Assembly (NCBI GenBank): GCA_023258975.1
Contig: JAHFRD010000001.1
Span: 1-64,000 of the forward strand
Origin: Hydrogenophilales bacterium
GTDB taxonomy: Bacteria; Pseudomonadota; Gammaproteobacteria; Burkholderiales; Thiobacillaceae
Length of the DNA: 64,000 bases
Direction: 5' to 3'
Shown: positions 29,081 through 42,289 of the stretch, one piece after another
Numbering within the stretch: the first letter of the stretch is position 1
Layout: every line of letters begins with the position of its first letter
Program-made: the position numbers and the translations under genes
The notes under the pieces: generated by a model
The model's database searches: none
What the model was told of the DNA's origin: nothing
What the model saw: only the letters and a program-made list of their open reading frames with translations

Positions 29081-29188
29081 TCTTACGGACTGAACGGGGG
29101 CTGAACATCCCCGTTCAATTAGACTTATCCACAGCCACCCCACCAAACAGGTGGCCTCAGACTCTGGTCAAAAATTGGGGGGGTTCCG
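29081..29188. mobile_element. Right end of the IS21 remnant
   Basis: Non-coding sequence between the istB stop and the point where the interrupted regulator gene resumes. It ends with gactctggtcaaaaattggg, a motif of the kind repeated in IS21-family termini (ggtcaaaatt). The left end is gone, so terminal inverted repeats cannot be paired. Confidence 0.45.
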
Positions 29189-29469
29189 TCACGGTGCAGG
29201 CGGTTCGCCGTTGGCTGCACGGAGAGGCCATTCCCTCGCAAGACAAATTGCAGGTGCCGGCGGAATGGTTGAACGTCGAACCGCAGGTACTGCGTTTTGG
29301 CGAAAAAACGGTTCGCTCCGTACCGGCGGCGCGGAAATACTGGGGCGAGGCCATCGGCTATCAGGAACGTGGGGGATTTGAGGCCTTCCCGGCTCTGCCT
29401 TCACCGCAAAGGAAGGTGCTGCGCCTGACTTTCGCCAAGTGCCATGCCAAGTCCAATCAGGGCAAGTAA
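29189..29469 (+). pseudogene. 3' part of a small DNA-binding regulator, truncated by the IS21 remnant
   Basis: The reading frame resumes with SVTVQAVRRWLHGEAIPSQD, the recognition-helix part of an HTH protein that binds as part of XRE-like regulators. It continues with WLNVEPQVLRFGE and a C-terminal basic segment. The first HTH helices are missing: the sequence before them is IS21 end rather than coding. The surviving product would be at most ~92 residues and probably non-functional. Insertion into the helix-turn-helix region is inferred from the abrupt change at about 29186. Confidence 0.7.
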
Positions 29470-29540
29470 GCCAACTATTCGTTCCTTTCCCGCCAATCCG
29501 GTTGGCTCACCGCAAGTCATTGCGACCAATCGTCGGGTGG

Positions 29541-29598
29541 CTGTAAGCCGACATCCCTCCGGCCACTGAAAAAACGCCGGCTGGAAGCCGGCGCTACA
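29541..29598 (-). repeat. Composite palindromic repeat, copy A, acting as ppsA terminator
   Basis: The right half (29575-29598) is cgccggctggaagccggcgc followed by taca, sharing the terminal motif GCCGGCGCTACA with the other copies. The left half is degenerate. Read on the minus strand, a CGCCGGCT/AGCCGGCG stem with a 3-base loop is followed by TTTTTT. It lies about 70 bp beyond the ppsA stop, so it forms a convincing intrinsic terminator for that gene. Confidence 0.8.
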
Positions 29599-29668
29599 AG
29601 GGGTGAGATGCGTGGTTGGCGTGGTATTCCGGCGTGGCCCGCTTGCTTCGCTCACCCGGATTACCGGA

Positions 29669-32062
<2,394 letters not shown>

Positions 32063-32107
32063 CAATTCCTCTGAACGGTTTTTTCACAAGCGCAGCGCCC
32101 TTCCCCC

Positions 32108-32935
32108 ATGACCCCCGCACGCCCGGTTTTTTTCGTCTCCGACCATACTGGCATCACCGCCGAGATCATCGGCAAGAGTCTCCTCTCGCAATTTCCCGAC
32201 GAAGCGTTCGCGCCGACGAGTTTACCCTTCGTCGATTCTTTGGAGAAAGCGAATATTGCAGCGCAGCAAATCCAGGAAGCCTGGAAAAACACCAGCTTGA
32301 AGCCGTTTGTGTACTCCACATTGACCGATCCTGGCGCACGTGCAGCATTGGGCGCCTGCGGGGCTTTGGTGATGGATATCTACGGCCATTTCCTGGGCAT
32401 GATGGTGGGCGAAATCGGCTATCCGCCAGAGCCGTTGCGTGGACGTTTTCACGGCATGGGCGATCAGAGCGACTACTCCACGCGCATCAACGCGGTGAAC
32501 TTCGCGCTGGCGGCGGATGACGGCCTGAGCATCGAGAAATACGACCGCGCCGATGTCATCCTGGTCGGGGTATCGCGTAGCGGCAAGACGCCCACTTCGC
32601 TGTACATGGCCATGCAGTATGGCCTGCGCGTGGCCAACTACCCGCTCACCCCGGAGAACTTCGAGCAATCCGGCCTGCCGCGTTCCCTGCTGCCCTACCT
32701 GACCAAGCTGCGCGGCCTGACCCTGGCGCCGGAACGGCTCGAACAAATCCGCTCGGAACGCCGTCCCAACAGTGTGTATTCGTCGCTGGAAACCTGCCGC
32801 ACGGAGCTGAATCTGGCGGAAAGGATGATGAGCGAAGCCGGCATCCCCATCGTTGATTCCTCTGCCCGCTCGGTGGAAGAGATCGCCTCCCTCATCAAGC
32901 AGTCGCTGCCCAGGCCGGCTACGCCCGCTGCCTGA
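32108..32935 (+). CDS. ppsR: PEP synthase regulatory protein (kinase / pyrophosphorylase)
   Basis: A DUF299-family protein of 275 residues that inactivates and reactivates PEP synthase by ADP-dependent phosphorylation and phosphate-dependent dephosphorylation. Motifs: VFFVSDHTGITAEIIGKSLL at the N-terminus, HGMGDQSDYSTRINAVNFAL, and the P-loop ILVGVSRSGKTPTSLYMAM near residue 155. The divergent pairing with ppsA fixes the PEP synthase branch rather than the PPDK branch. Its 3' end overlaps the convergent methyltransferase gene by 17 bp. Confidence 0.95.
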   Translation: MTPARPVFFVSDHTGITAEIIGKSLLSQFPDEAFAPTSLPFVDSLEKANIAAQQIQEAWKNTSLKPFVYSTLTDPGARAALGACGALVMDIYGHFLGMMVGEIGYPPEPLRGRFHGMGDQSDYSTRINAVNFALAADDGLSIEKYDRADVILVGVSRSGKTPTSLYMAMQYGLRVANYPLTPENFEQSGLPRSLLPYLTKLRGLTLAPERLEQIRSERRPNSVYSSLETCRTELNLAERMMSEAGIPIVDSSARSVEEIASLIKQSLPRPATPAA

Positions 32936-33683
32936 CCCGCTCGAACAGACAGATGGCGGCGGCGGCCGCCACGTTCAGCGACTCCACCTGGCCGCTCATG
33001 GGAATGGTGAACGGACGGGTACAGGCGCGTAGTGCCTCGCTCAGTCCCGCGCCCTCGTTGCCGAAGGCGAACCCGGTCGCGCCGCGCAAATCCAGATCGA
33101 ACAGCGATTGCCGCGCGCCCAGCACGGCGGCAAGCACCGGGAACTGCCGCGCCACGACCGGCAAGTCCGCGCGCTCCCGGATCGCCAGACGAAAATGCGC
33201 GCCCTGGCCGCCGCGCAGGCACTTGGGCGACCAGGCATCGGCGCAGGCCGTGGAGAGATACGCCTGCTCGACCCCGGCGGCGGCGGCGGTGCGCAGCAGC
33301 GCGCCCAGATTGCCGGGATCCTGGATGTCTTCCAGCAATACCACGAACCGCGCGGCTTCGTTCACCACCCTGGGAATGGCGATTTCCGCGAGCACCCCGG
33401 TAGGCGACTCCACCGGCGAAAGGCCGGCAAACAAGGAATCGGCCAACGCCACGGCTTCAACCTCCGGCAAACGGGTCAGCCAGGCTGCCGCGCCGCCCAC
33501 CAGGGCGCGTTCCGAGAACACCAGGCGGCGCGGCGTGATTCCCGCCGCCAGGGCCGCTTCGAGCAGATGCTCGCCGTCGATCAGCGTGGCGCCGGCCTGG
33601 CGCCGCGCGCGGCGGTCTTCGGCAAGGCCACGCAATATCTGATACGTGGCGTTGCCGCGTGAAGTCAGTGGAATCAGAGACAT
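32919..33683 (-). CDS. SpoU/TrmH-family RNA 2'-O-methyltransferase
   Basis: A 254-residue SPOUT methyltransferase with an N-terminal substrate-binding domain (ATLIDGEHLLEAALAAGI). The catalytic knot shows motif 1 VLLEDIQDPGNLGALLRTA, motif 2 GFAFGNEGAGLSEAL and motif 3 IPMSGQVESLNVAAAAAICLFE. It probably methylates a ribose in 23S rRNA or tRNA; the exact nucleotide cannot be told. ATG 33683 was chosen because it removes a poorly conserved extension and overlaps the upstream gene by 10 bp, indicating coupling. Confidence 0.88.
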   Translation of the reverse strand: MSLIPLTSRGNATYQILRGLAEDRRARRQAGATLIDGEHLLEAALAAGITPRRLVFSERALVGGAAAWLTRLPEVEAVALADSLFAGLSPVESPTGVLAEIAIPRVVNEAARFVVLLEDIQDPGNLGALLRTAAAAGVEQAYLSTACADAWSPKCLRGGQGAHFRLAIRERADLPVVARQFPVLAAVLGARQSLFDLDLRGATGFAFGNEGAGLSEALRACTRPFTIPMSGQVESLNVAAAAAICLFERVRQRA

Positions 33684-34522
33684 TCGCCAACCGATCCGGT
33701 GGCGCAGGCGCGGCCATCGCTCCACACCGCATGATCCAGGCGAGTGCCGGCCAGGTGCGTCTCATTGGAGACGGCATAGCGCAGGTTCGCGCCGGACAGA
33801 TCGGCCCCGGAAAGATCCGCGCCGGACAAATCCACCGCCGTCAGTTTCGCCCCGCGCAGATCGGCATTACGCAGGTTGGCTCCAGTCAGGCTGGCGTACT
33901 CCAGTACCGCGCCAGCCAGCCTGGCATCCTCCAGGCGCGCTCTGTCCAGGCGCGCATTGCGCAGCATGGCGCCGGCCAGCGCCGCGCCACGCTTGTCGCA
34001 ACCACTCCAGTTGACCCCTTCGGCTGCGGGCGCGGCACAGCTCACCGCCTGATTGAGCGCCGCCTGGATCGGCTTCTCGCTTTGCCCCCACCATACACTC
34101 ACCCCGGCGGCGCCCAGAGCCAGCAAGGCCAGCAGCCCAATCCACCATGAGGGTCGGCGCGCTTGTGCCGCGCTGACCAGACGCTCGGTACGCTGTTGAT
34201 CCAACCCCAGAGCCTGGCGCCGAGTCTCTTCGAGGCCGGCATCATGCGGTACCGGCGCCTCGCCGGCTCCTTGCCAGCGCTCGCGCGCGCGCTGACGCTC
34301 CTCGACCCAGGCGCTCCGCCCGCCGGTGGCTTCCCCTGGCTGCGTTTCGTCCAATCCGGAAAACTGGCCGCTTTCCTTGAGTGGAAGCCAATCCTGCTCA
34401 TCCAGGCTGATTTCCCACTCCCCGGAAACCTCTTCGGCGCGCAGCAATTCCTCGACCCGCGGTGGCGGATAAGGGCCAATGACCGTGCCTGCGTGGCGTA
34501 AATACCAGAGCGGTTGCGCCAT
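33674..34522 (-). CDS. GYF-like/DUF4339 and pentapeptide-repeat membrane protein
   Basis: A 282-residue protein in three parts. Residues 1-50 (WYLRHAGTVIGPYPPPRVEELL) resemble the small domain of DUF4339/GYF_2. One membrane helix follows (WWIGLLALLALGAAGVSVWW) near 127-146. About 14 pentapeptide repeats of the type A(D/N)LxG run from ~175 to 255. The topology would place the repeat coil in the periplasm. No function can be assigned. It is cotranscribed with the SpoU methyltransferase by a 10-bp overlap. Confidence 0.7.
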   Translation of the reverse strand: MAQPLWYLRHAGTVIGPYPPPRVEELLRAEEVSGEWEISLDEQDWLPLKESGQFSGLDETQPGEATGGRSAWVEERQRARERWQGAGEAPVPHDAGLEETRRQALGLDQQRTERLVSAAQARRPSWWIGLLALLALGAAGVSVWWGQSEKPIQAALNQAVSCAAPAAEGVNWSGCDKRGAALAGAMLRNARLDRARLEDARLAGAVLEYASLTGANLRNADLRGAKLTAVDLSGADLSGADLSGANLRYAVSNETHLAGTRLDHAVWSDGRACATGSVGECL

Positions 34523-34572
34523 GATCTCGGGCTCCAGAAAGAATGTATTCCCGCTCTCGCGGGTTGTTTTCC

Positions 34573-34604
34573 CCGCTATCCCGCGCTATCCCGTGCTATC
34601 CCGC
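34573..34604. repeat. 10-bp tandem repeat across the stop codon of the DUF349 gene
   Basis: About three and a half units of ccgctatccc (with one-base variants) run from 34573. The stop codon of the leftward DUF349 gene is one of the repeated cta triplets, at 34586-34588. Unit-number changes would alter the protein's last residues. Confidence 0.7.
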
Positions 34605-37294
34605 TCCACCAACTTGAGCATGATCGCTTCGATGCGCCGGTCGAAAGCCGCGTCAGGAAGGGCGGCGGTGGCGTACCAGTGGGATAACAGCGTTTCCGGT
34701 TCCCGTGGTTGAGCCGAGGCCGCGCCGAAGCGGTTTTGCAAGCGCTCCAGTTGGCGTTCGTGGCGCGCCACCGCGTATTCCTTCGGCGAGGGCAGGCCAA
34801 GGGCGATTTCCAGGTCGAGCAGCATGGTTTCCCGCACCGCGCGACCGGTCGCCAACACCGTCGGCGTGGCGTTGACCGCCGCCGCGAGACGCTGGGCGAG
34901 GAGGGTTTCACTATTGCCGGGCAGAGGCGGCAACTCATCCCAGGCCTGTTTTGCCTCGGCGACGGCCGTTTCCAGCGGCCCGGCGGCGAGCGCCGCCGCT
35001 TCGACACCTTCGGCCAGCACGGCTTTTCGCGCCAGCAGGTCGAAGCCGGCGCGGAGCTTTTCGTTGCGCACCTCGGCGAGGCGCTGCTGTGCCCGTTCCC
35101 GCAGGCCGCGCGCGCGGTCTTCCAGACTATCGGCGTGATCTCGCGGGGTCGGCTTGCCGATACCCCAGTCGGCATTGAATTGCGCCAGGACTTGCTTGAC
35201 CGCACTGGCATCGGCGTCCGAGAGCGCGGCCGCGAAGGCATCCAGCAGTGTTTCCCGCGACCGTAGCCACTCCTGGTGCTGGATCGCCTGCTCCTCGCGT
35301 TGGGCGTCCTGACGCTGGAACACGCTATCGCAGGCGGCGCGGAAGCGCCGCCACAATTTCTCTTCGTCACTTCGCTTGAGGCGAACCGTCCCCTGTGGAT
35401 TCCATTGCGACTGCAATGATTTGGCTTCGGACATGGCGCGGCGCAGGTCGGGCAGTTCGCTCAGTGCTTGCGCGGTGGCGATGATCCGCTCGCGGCGTTC
35501 GCTTTCACCGGCTCTCGTCGCTGCCAGGTGCTGATCGATGCTGGCGATCATGGGATCAAATTGCTTGCGCAATGCGCGCTCATCGCGGAACCCGGTTTTT
35601 GGCGCGGCGTGCCATTGCTTGAGCATCTCCGCGCGGCGGGCCTCGACCGCCTTGAAGTCGGCATGTTCCCAGTCCATGCCCCGCATCTCGGCTTCCCACC
35701 CGGCGCACAGTGCTTCCCTGGCCGCGCGTGCCTCGGCCTGGCGAAGCGCGTCCTCTGCGCGACGGGCGGCGACCGGCTGATAGGCCTTTTCCAGGGTCTG
35801 GTCGAAACTTTCCCACTGGCCTTTCGCGGCCGCTCCGTGCGCGTTGAGGCGTTTCCATTCTTCACGCAACGCCGCAATGGCGGTGGCCAGTTCCTCCACC
35901 TCCTGCTCACCGTTGAGCAGCCCTTCGGCGGCGGCGATCAACTGGTCCCGCGCCTGCCCCGTCCCCCAGCGTGCCCAACCGCGCAACGCTTCCAGTTGCG
36001 CATGCAGGCTGTGCAGGCGTGACTCCAGGGCGCCGCGCGGGTTGTTTCCGCCCAGTGTGGTCTTGATCTGTTTGGCCGCCGCGTCGGCGTCGAGCAGATG
36101 CCCCTCGGCGATGGCCTGTTCCAGTTTGTCCAGCAGTTCGCGCACGGCGTCCTGGTCGATCTGCCGCTTGGGCCGAGGCTGTGGAGCCGGAGAAGGGTTC
36201 GAAGGCGCCGGCTCGTCCACGACGGGCGGCGGCAGGTGGGCGCGCAGGTGAGCGCTTAATGCCTGCCAACGCGACTCCAAAGGCGGGCGTGCGTCCGGGT
36301 GATCTGGCTTGGCCAGCGCATCCCAGGCCGCAGCCGACTCCGCAGTGGGTTGCAAGTCGGCTTCCAGCGCAGTGAGGAACTGGTCACAGGCAAGAACGAG
36401 TTCTTCCTCCGTGGCGAGTTTCGCCAGGTGGGACGCGATCTCGCTCAAAGACTCCGCCAGCGCGCGCGCCGTGGCCTGTTCGGCCAGCCAGGAAGGCAAG
36501 CCGTCGCGCGTCTGGATCAGGGTATCGAGACGGGCGCGCCAGGCGTCGGCCCGCTCGCTCCAGGGCCATGCCGCGTTCGCGCATTCCTCCAGCAGCGTCA
36601 CGGCGGCACACTGGCTCAACTGCAAGTCGCGGCGCGCCTCGGATTCCTGTTGCAATTGCGCGATCGCGCGCCGCATCAGCGCGTCGCATTCCAGGTACGG
36701 TTCACCCGCATCACTCAGGGCGCTCAATTCCTTTTTCAGGTCGAGCAGACGCGTGGCGGGCAGCGGGGCGGTATCGAGCAAGTTGCGCAGTTCGTCGGCG
36801 ATTTCCTTGACTCGCCGGGCGCTCGCTTCGACCTGTCGTCTTTGCCGCAGCAGGTCGGAACAATGGCGATAGACACGTTTGTCCTTGTCCCGGCTGGCCT
36901 GCGCGACCTGCTCCAGCGCGCCGGTCGCCTCGATGCGTCGGGCCGCCGCGAAGCGGACTTCGGAGATGCGCGCTTGTGACACCACCTCGCCCAGCCAGGT
37001 ATCTCCGTTCAGCTTGGCCACCCAGGTCAGCGCGAGCGCCTTGTCCGGGGCGTGGCAGACCGCCGCGACCCAGACCTCGGACGGGTCATCGGCTTGCGGC
37101 GCCTGCGCTCGCCCCGCCAGCGCGCGGCCGAGACGATCCGCCATCTGGATGCGCTCCCCATCAAGGGCACGGGCCAGTGCGCCACGCAGTTGCTCGACAT
37201 CTTCCACGGGGGTGGCCACCTGGGTGGTTGCGGGGCGTGGCAGCACCGGCGGCCTCGCTTTGGTCCTGGTCAACAAATTACTAAGCCATTTCAT
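34586..37294 (-). CDS. DUF349 domain-containing coiled-coil protein
   Basis: A 902-residue hydrophilic, strongly helical protein rich in Ala, Arg and Glu with no signal peptide. Several DUF349-like repeats can be seen between about 430 and 760, for example LREEWKRLNAHGAAAKGQWE, LKRSDEEKLWRRFRAACDSV and FNADWGIGKPTPRD. DUF349 proteins of proteobacteria are often over 700 residues and of unknown role. A Pro-rich linker (PPPVVDEPAPSNPSPAPQPR) separates an N-terminal HEAT-like region from the DUF349 region. The gene precedes the pentapeptide-repeat gene on the same strand with a 63-bp gap. Confidence 0.75.
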   Translation of the reverse strand: MKWLSNLLTRTKARPPVLPRPATTQVATPVEDVEQLRGALARALDGERIQMADRLGRALAGRAQAPQADDPSEVWVAAVCHAPDKALALTWVAKLNGDTWLGEVVSQARISEVRFAAARRIEATGALEQVAQASRDKDKRVYRHCSDLLRQRRQVEASARRVKEIADELRNLLDTAPLPATRLLDLKKELSALSDAGEPYLECDALMRRAIAQLQQESEARRDLQLSQCAAVTLLEECANAAWPWSERADAWRARLDTLIQTRDGLPSWLAEQATARALAESLSEIASHLAKLATEEELVLACDQFLTALEADLQPTAESAAAWDALAKPDHPDARPPLESRWQALSAHLRAHLPPPVVDEPAPSNPSPAPQPRPKRQIDQDAVRELLDKLEQAIAEGHLLDADAAAKQIKTTLGGNNPRGALESRLHSLHAQLEALRGWARWGTGQARDQLIAAAEGLLNGEQEVEELATAIAALREEWKRLNAHGAAAKGQWESFDQTLEKAYQPVAARRAEDALRQAEARAAREALCAGWEAEMRGMDWEHADFKAVEARRAEMLKQWHAAPKTGFRDERALRKQFDPMIASIDQHLAATRAGESERRERIIATAQALSELPDLRRAMSEAKSLQSQWNPQGTVRLKRSDEEKLWRRFRAACDSVFQRQDAQREEQAIQHQEWLRSRETLLDAFAAALSDADASAVKQVLAQFNADWGIGKPTPRDHADSLEDRARGLRERAQQRLAEVRNEKLRAGFDLLARKAVLAEGVEAAALAAGPLETAVAEAKQAWDELPPLPGNSETLLAQRLAAAVNATPTVLATGRAVRETMLLDLEIALGLPSPKEYAVARHERQLERLQNRFGAASAQPREPETLLSHWYATAALPDAAFDRRIEAIMLKLVERDSTG

Positions 37295-37427
37295 GAGTTC
37301 CGTCCGCCAGGCAGGTATTCATAACGATTAAAGTTGCGCCACATGGTCAACGCGCTCGGAGCCCGAGTTGCGGCCACCGGCGCGAATTCCCACGCGCCGG
37401 CCAACCCTATCCACAACGCAGTTCGGA

Positions 37428-40076
<2,649 letters not shown>

Positions 40077-40142
40077 TGCGGGGGCGTCTTCTCGGTTTGT
40101 TCTTTGAAAAACGTGATGTTTTTGCAGGAAAAAAGCCGCGCG

Positions 40143-40151
40143 ATTCTAGCA
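40143..40151 (-). promoter_or_regulatory. Candidate extended -10 promoter of gyrA
   Basis: On the minus strand TGCTAGAAT (TGn plus TAGAAT) lies ~67 bp before the gyrA start. No good -35 hexamer is placed 17 bp further up, as is common for extended -10 promoters. Confidence 0.4.
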
Positions 40152-40232
40152 CGCCAAGCCCCCTTTCCTGCCGGGATCAGGGGGGCATTCAGGGCTTGGG
40201 CGGATTCTCATGGGGTTGAAAACCCTACTCCC

Positions 40233-40754
40233 TCACTCCGGCCGCGTATCCTCCAGCCAGCACCGGAACAGCCAGGCCAGTGCCGCCAGCATCAGCCCCC
40301 ATCCGAGAAAAGCGGTGAAGCCGGCGATGCGGGTATCCGCATCGAGCACGCCCCAGCGGGAAAAAATCTCGGCCCAGTCGTGTTCGCCGCCGCCCACCAG
40401 AGGCAACGACTGAACGCGCGCATCCGCCATGTAACGCGCCACATTGAGCAGGCTCTCGCCCAGCCAGACCAGGCCGAACGCCAGTCCCACCGCCTCGCCT
40501 CGACGGCGGAAGTGGAAGGCGACCAGGGCCGGAAACAACAACTGGAACAGCGTGCCGCCGTAGACCATCAGGCGCCCGCTCAAGAGGCCGACGAGGGGAT
40601 GCCCCGCTTCGTGGAAGACCAGATTGGCGCTATCCAGGATCGGCACCCAGTCCTCCCCGGATTTCAGTCGGGCGAACACGATGTACACCACGAACGCGGC
40701 CACGCCGACGAAGCCGGCCAGGGTCACCGGACGGGGATCGAGATCAACGGCCAT
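40233..40754 (-). CDS. M50-like membrane protein with HEAGH motif
   Basis: A 173-residue integral membrane protein with about five hydrophobic helices. The first loop/helix boundary carries ANLVFHEAGHPLVGLLSGRL, the HExxH zinc motif of intramembrane or membrane-anchored metallopeptidases. A later aspartate-containing segment could supply the third ligand, but the pattern is not certain. Function unknown. The start is odd: seven bases upstream begins a palindromic repeat element, leaving no room for a ribosome-binding site, so translation may be leaderless-like or start elsewhere. Confidence 0.6.
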   Translation of the reverse strand: MAVDLDPRPVTLAGFVGVAAFVVYIVFARLKSGEDWVPILDSANLVFHEAGHPLVGLLSGRLMVYGGTLFQLLFPALVAFHFRRRGEAVGLAFGLVWLGESLLNVARYMADARVQSLPLVGGGEHDWAEIFSRWGVLDADTRIAGFTAFLGWGLMLAALAWLFRCWLEDTRPE

Positions 40755-40760
40755 CGCGGC

Positions 40761-40855
40761 TGTAGCGCCGGCTTGATGAGGCCCCTACCCTTCGGTATCC
40801 AGCCGGCTCGTTTATCGGATCAGAAGCACGAAGCCGGCGACTCGCCGGCGCTACA
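40761..40855. repeat. Composite palindromic element, copy B (95 bp, 12-bp terminal inverted repeats)
   Basis: Begins TGTAGCGCCGGC (40761-40772) and ends with its exact complement GCCGGCGCTACA (40844-40855). Internal smaller palindromes include gccggcgactcgccggc. It fills the whole gap between the HEAGH gene start and the hypD stop. The hypD stop codon begins at the very next base. Confidence 0.88.
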
Positions 40856-41986
40856 TTATTTGTGCCGGCCATAGCTGTAGTGCGCCGCGCAGGCACCCTC
40901 GCTGGACACCATGCAGGAACCCATCGGGTTTTCCGGGGTGCAGACGGTGCCGAAAATCTTGCAATCGGTGGGCTTCTTCACGCCGCGCAGAATGGCGCCA
41001 CATTCACAGGCCTTGTTGTCGGCGACGGGCTGGTACTCCAGGTTGAAACGCCGCTCGGCGTCGAATTCGGCGAAGCGCTCGCGGATTTTCAGCGCCGAAT
41101 ATGGCACCTCACCCAGACCACGCCATTCGAAGCTACGCCGCAGCTCGAACACTTCCGAAACCAGGTTCTGCGCCTTCTCGTTGCCTTCCGGCGTCACCGC
41201 GCGGGTGAACTCGTTTTCCACCACCGCCCTGCCCTCGTTGACCTGGCGCACCAGCATCCGAATGGCCTGCATCACATCGAGTGGCTCGAAGCCGGCGATC
41301 ACCACCGGCTTGCGGTATTCCTCGGCGAAGAACTCATAGGGGCGGCTGCCAATCACCGTGGAGACGTGGGCCGGGCCGATGAAACCGTCCAGCGGCACGG
41401 TGCCCAGGTCACGTACTTCCGGCGACTCCAGGATGTTCATGATCGCCGAGGGGGTAAGCACATGGCAGCACAGCACGCTGAAGTTCTTCAGCCCCGCCGC
41501 CCGGGCCAGTTTGATCGCCACGGCGGTGGGCGGCGTGGTGGTCTCGAAGCCGATGGCGAAGAACACCACCTCTTTTTCCGGATGTTCGCGGGCGATCTTC
41601 AAGGCATCGGTGACCGCGTAGACCATGCGGACGTCCCCCCGAGTTTTGCCAACCAAGGCCTTCGCGCGCATCAGGGAGAGGCCGCCGGAGGCCGGCACCC
41701 GCACGGTATCGGCATAAGTGCAGAGGATGGCGCCGTGTTCCAGCGCCAGTTGGATCGCCAGGTCGATGCGGCCGATGGGCAGCACGCACACCGGGCAGCC
41801 GGGGCCGTGAATCATGCGCACGTTGGCCGGCAACAAATCCGCCACGCCGTAGCGGGAAATGGCGTGGGTATGGCCTCCGCAGAATTCCATGAAGTTGTAG
41901 CGGCGGTCGGGGCGAACCTCGGCGGCGATGGCGGACGCCAAGCCATTGGCAACCTCGCCGTCCCGGAATTCGTCGACGTATTTCAT
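40856..41986 (-). CDS. hypD: Hydrogenase maturation protein HypD
   Basis: A 376-residue iron-sulfur scaffold that, with HypC, carries the Fe(CN)2CO unit before insertion into the large subunit. Conserved cysteine motifs are visible: FMEFCGGHTHAISRYGV, HGPGCPVCVLPIGRID, and the C-terminal cluster region NKACECGAILRGVKKPTDCK, then FGTVCTPENPMGSCMVSSEG. It starts by an ATGA overlap with hypC and is the last gene of the hyp operon. Confidence 0.96.
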   Translation of the reverse strand: MKYVDEFRDGEVANGLASAIAAEVRPDRRYNFMEFCGGHTHAISRYGVADLLPANVRMIHGPGCPVCVLPIGRIDLAIQLALEHGAILCTYADTVRVPASGGLSLMRAKALVGKTRGDVRMVYAVTDALKIAREHPEKEVVFFAIGFETTTPPTAVAIKLARAAGLKNFSVLCCHVLTPSAIMNILESPEVRDLGTVPLDGFIGPAHVSTVIGSRPYEFFAEEYRKPVVIAGFEPLDVMQAIRMLVRQVNEGRAVVENEFTRAVTPEGNEKAQNLVSEVFELRRSFEWRGLGEVPYSALKIRERFAEFDAERRFNLEYQPVADNKACECGAILRGVKKPTDCKIFGTVCTPENPMGSCMVSSEGACAAHYSYGRHK

Positions 41987-42219
41987 GCGCCGACGGCCTG
42001 TTCCATCAGTCCGGCCTCCGCCATCAGCGCCAGAGTCTTTTCCGCCTCCTCCGGGTCGAGCAGGGTCAATGCGTAGCCGACATGGACGATGACGTAATCG
42101 CCCACCGCAACACCTTCCACCAGGGCCAGGGAGACATCCTTGCGCACGCCGCCGAGATCGACGATGGCTACGTCGTTTTCTTGCAGTTCCACCACGCGGG
42201 CGGGGATGGCGAGACACAT
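41983..42219 (-). CDS. hypC: Hydrogenase maturation chaperone HypC/HupF
   Basis: A 78-residue protein beginning MCLAIPARVVELQENDVAIV. The N-terminal Cys2 and the MCLAIP motif are the HypC signature, and the cysteine binds the iron carrier and the hydrogenase precursor. The central VGDYVIVHVGYALTLLDPEEA is also family-typical. The start is fixed by the invariant MC. Its stop overlaps the hypD start. Confidence 0.95.
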   Translation of the reverse strand: MCLAIPARVVELQENDVAIVDLGGVRKDVSLALVEGVAVGDYVIVHVGYALTLLDPEEAEKTLALMAEAGLMEQAVGA

Positions 42220-42289
42220 GATGGGGTTCCTCAGGAAATAATATGCCGCCCCCGCAAGGGGGATGCCGGATTCGCAAGATGCTGAAGCA

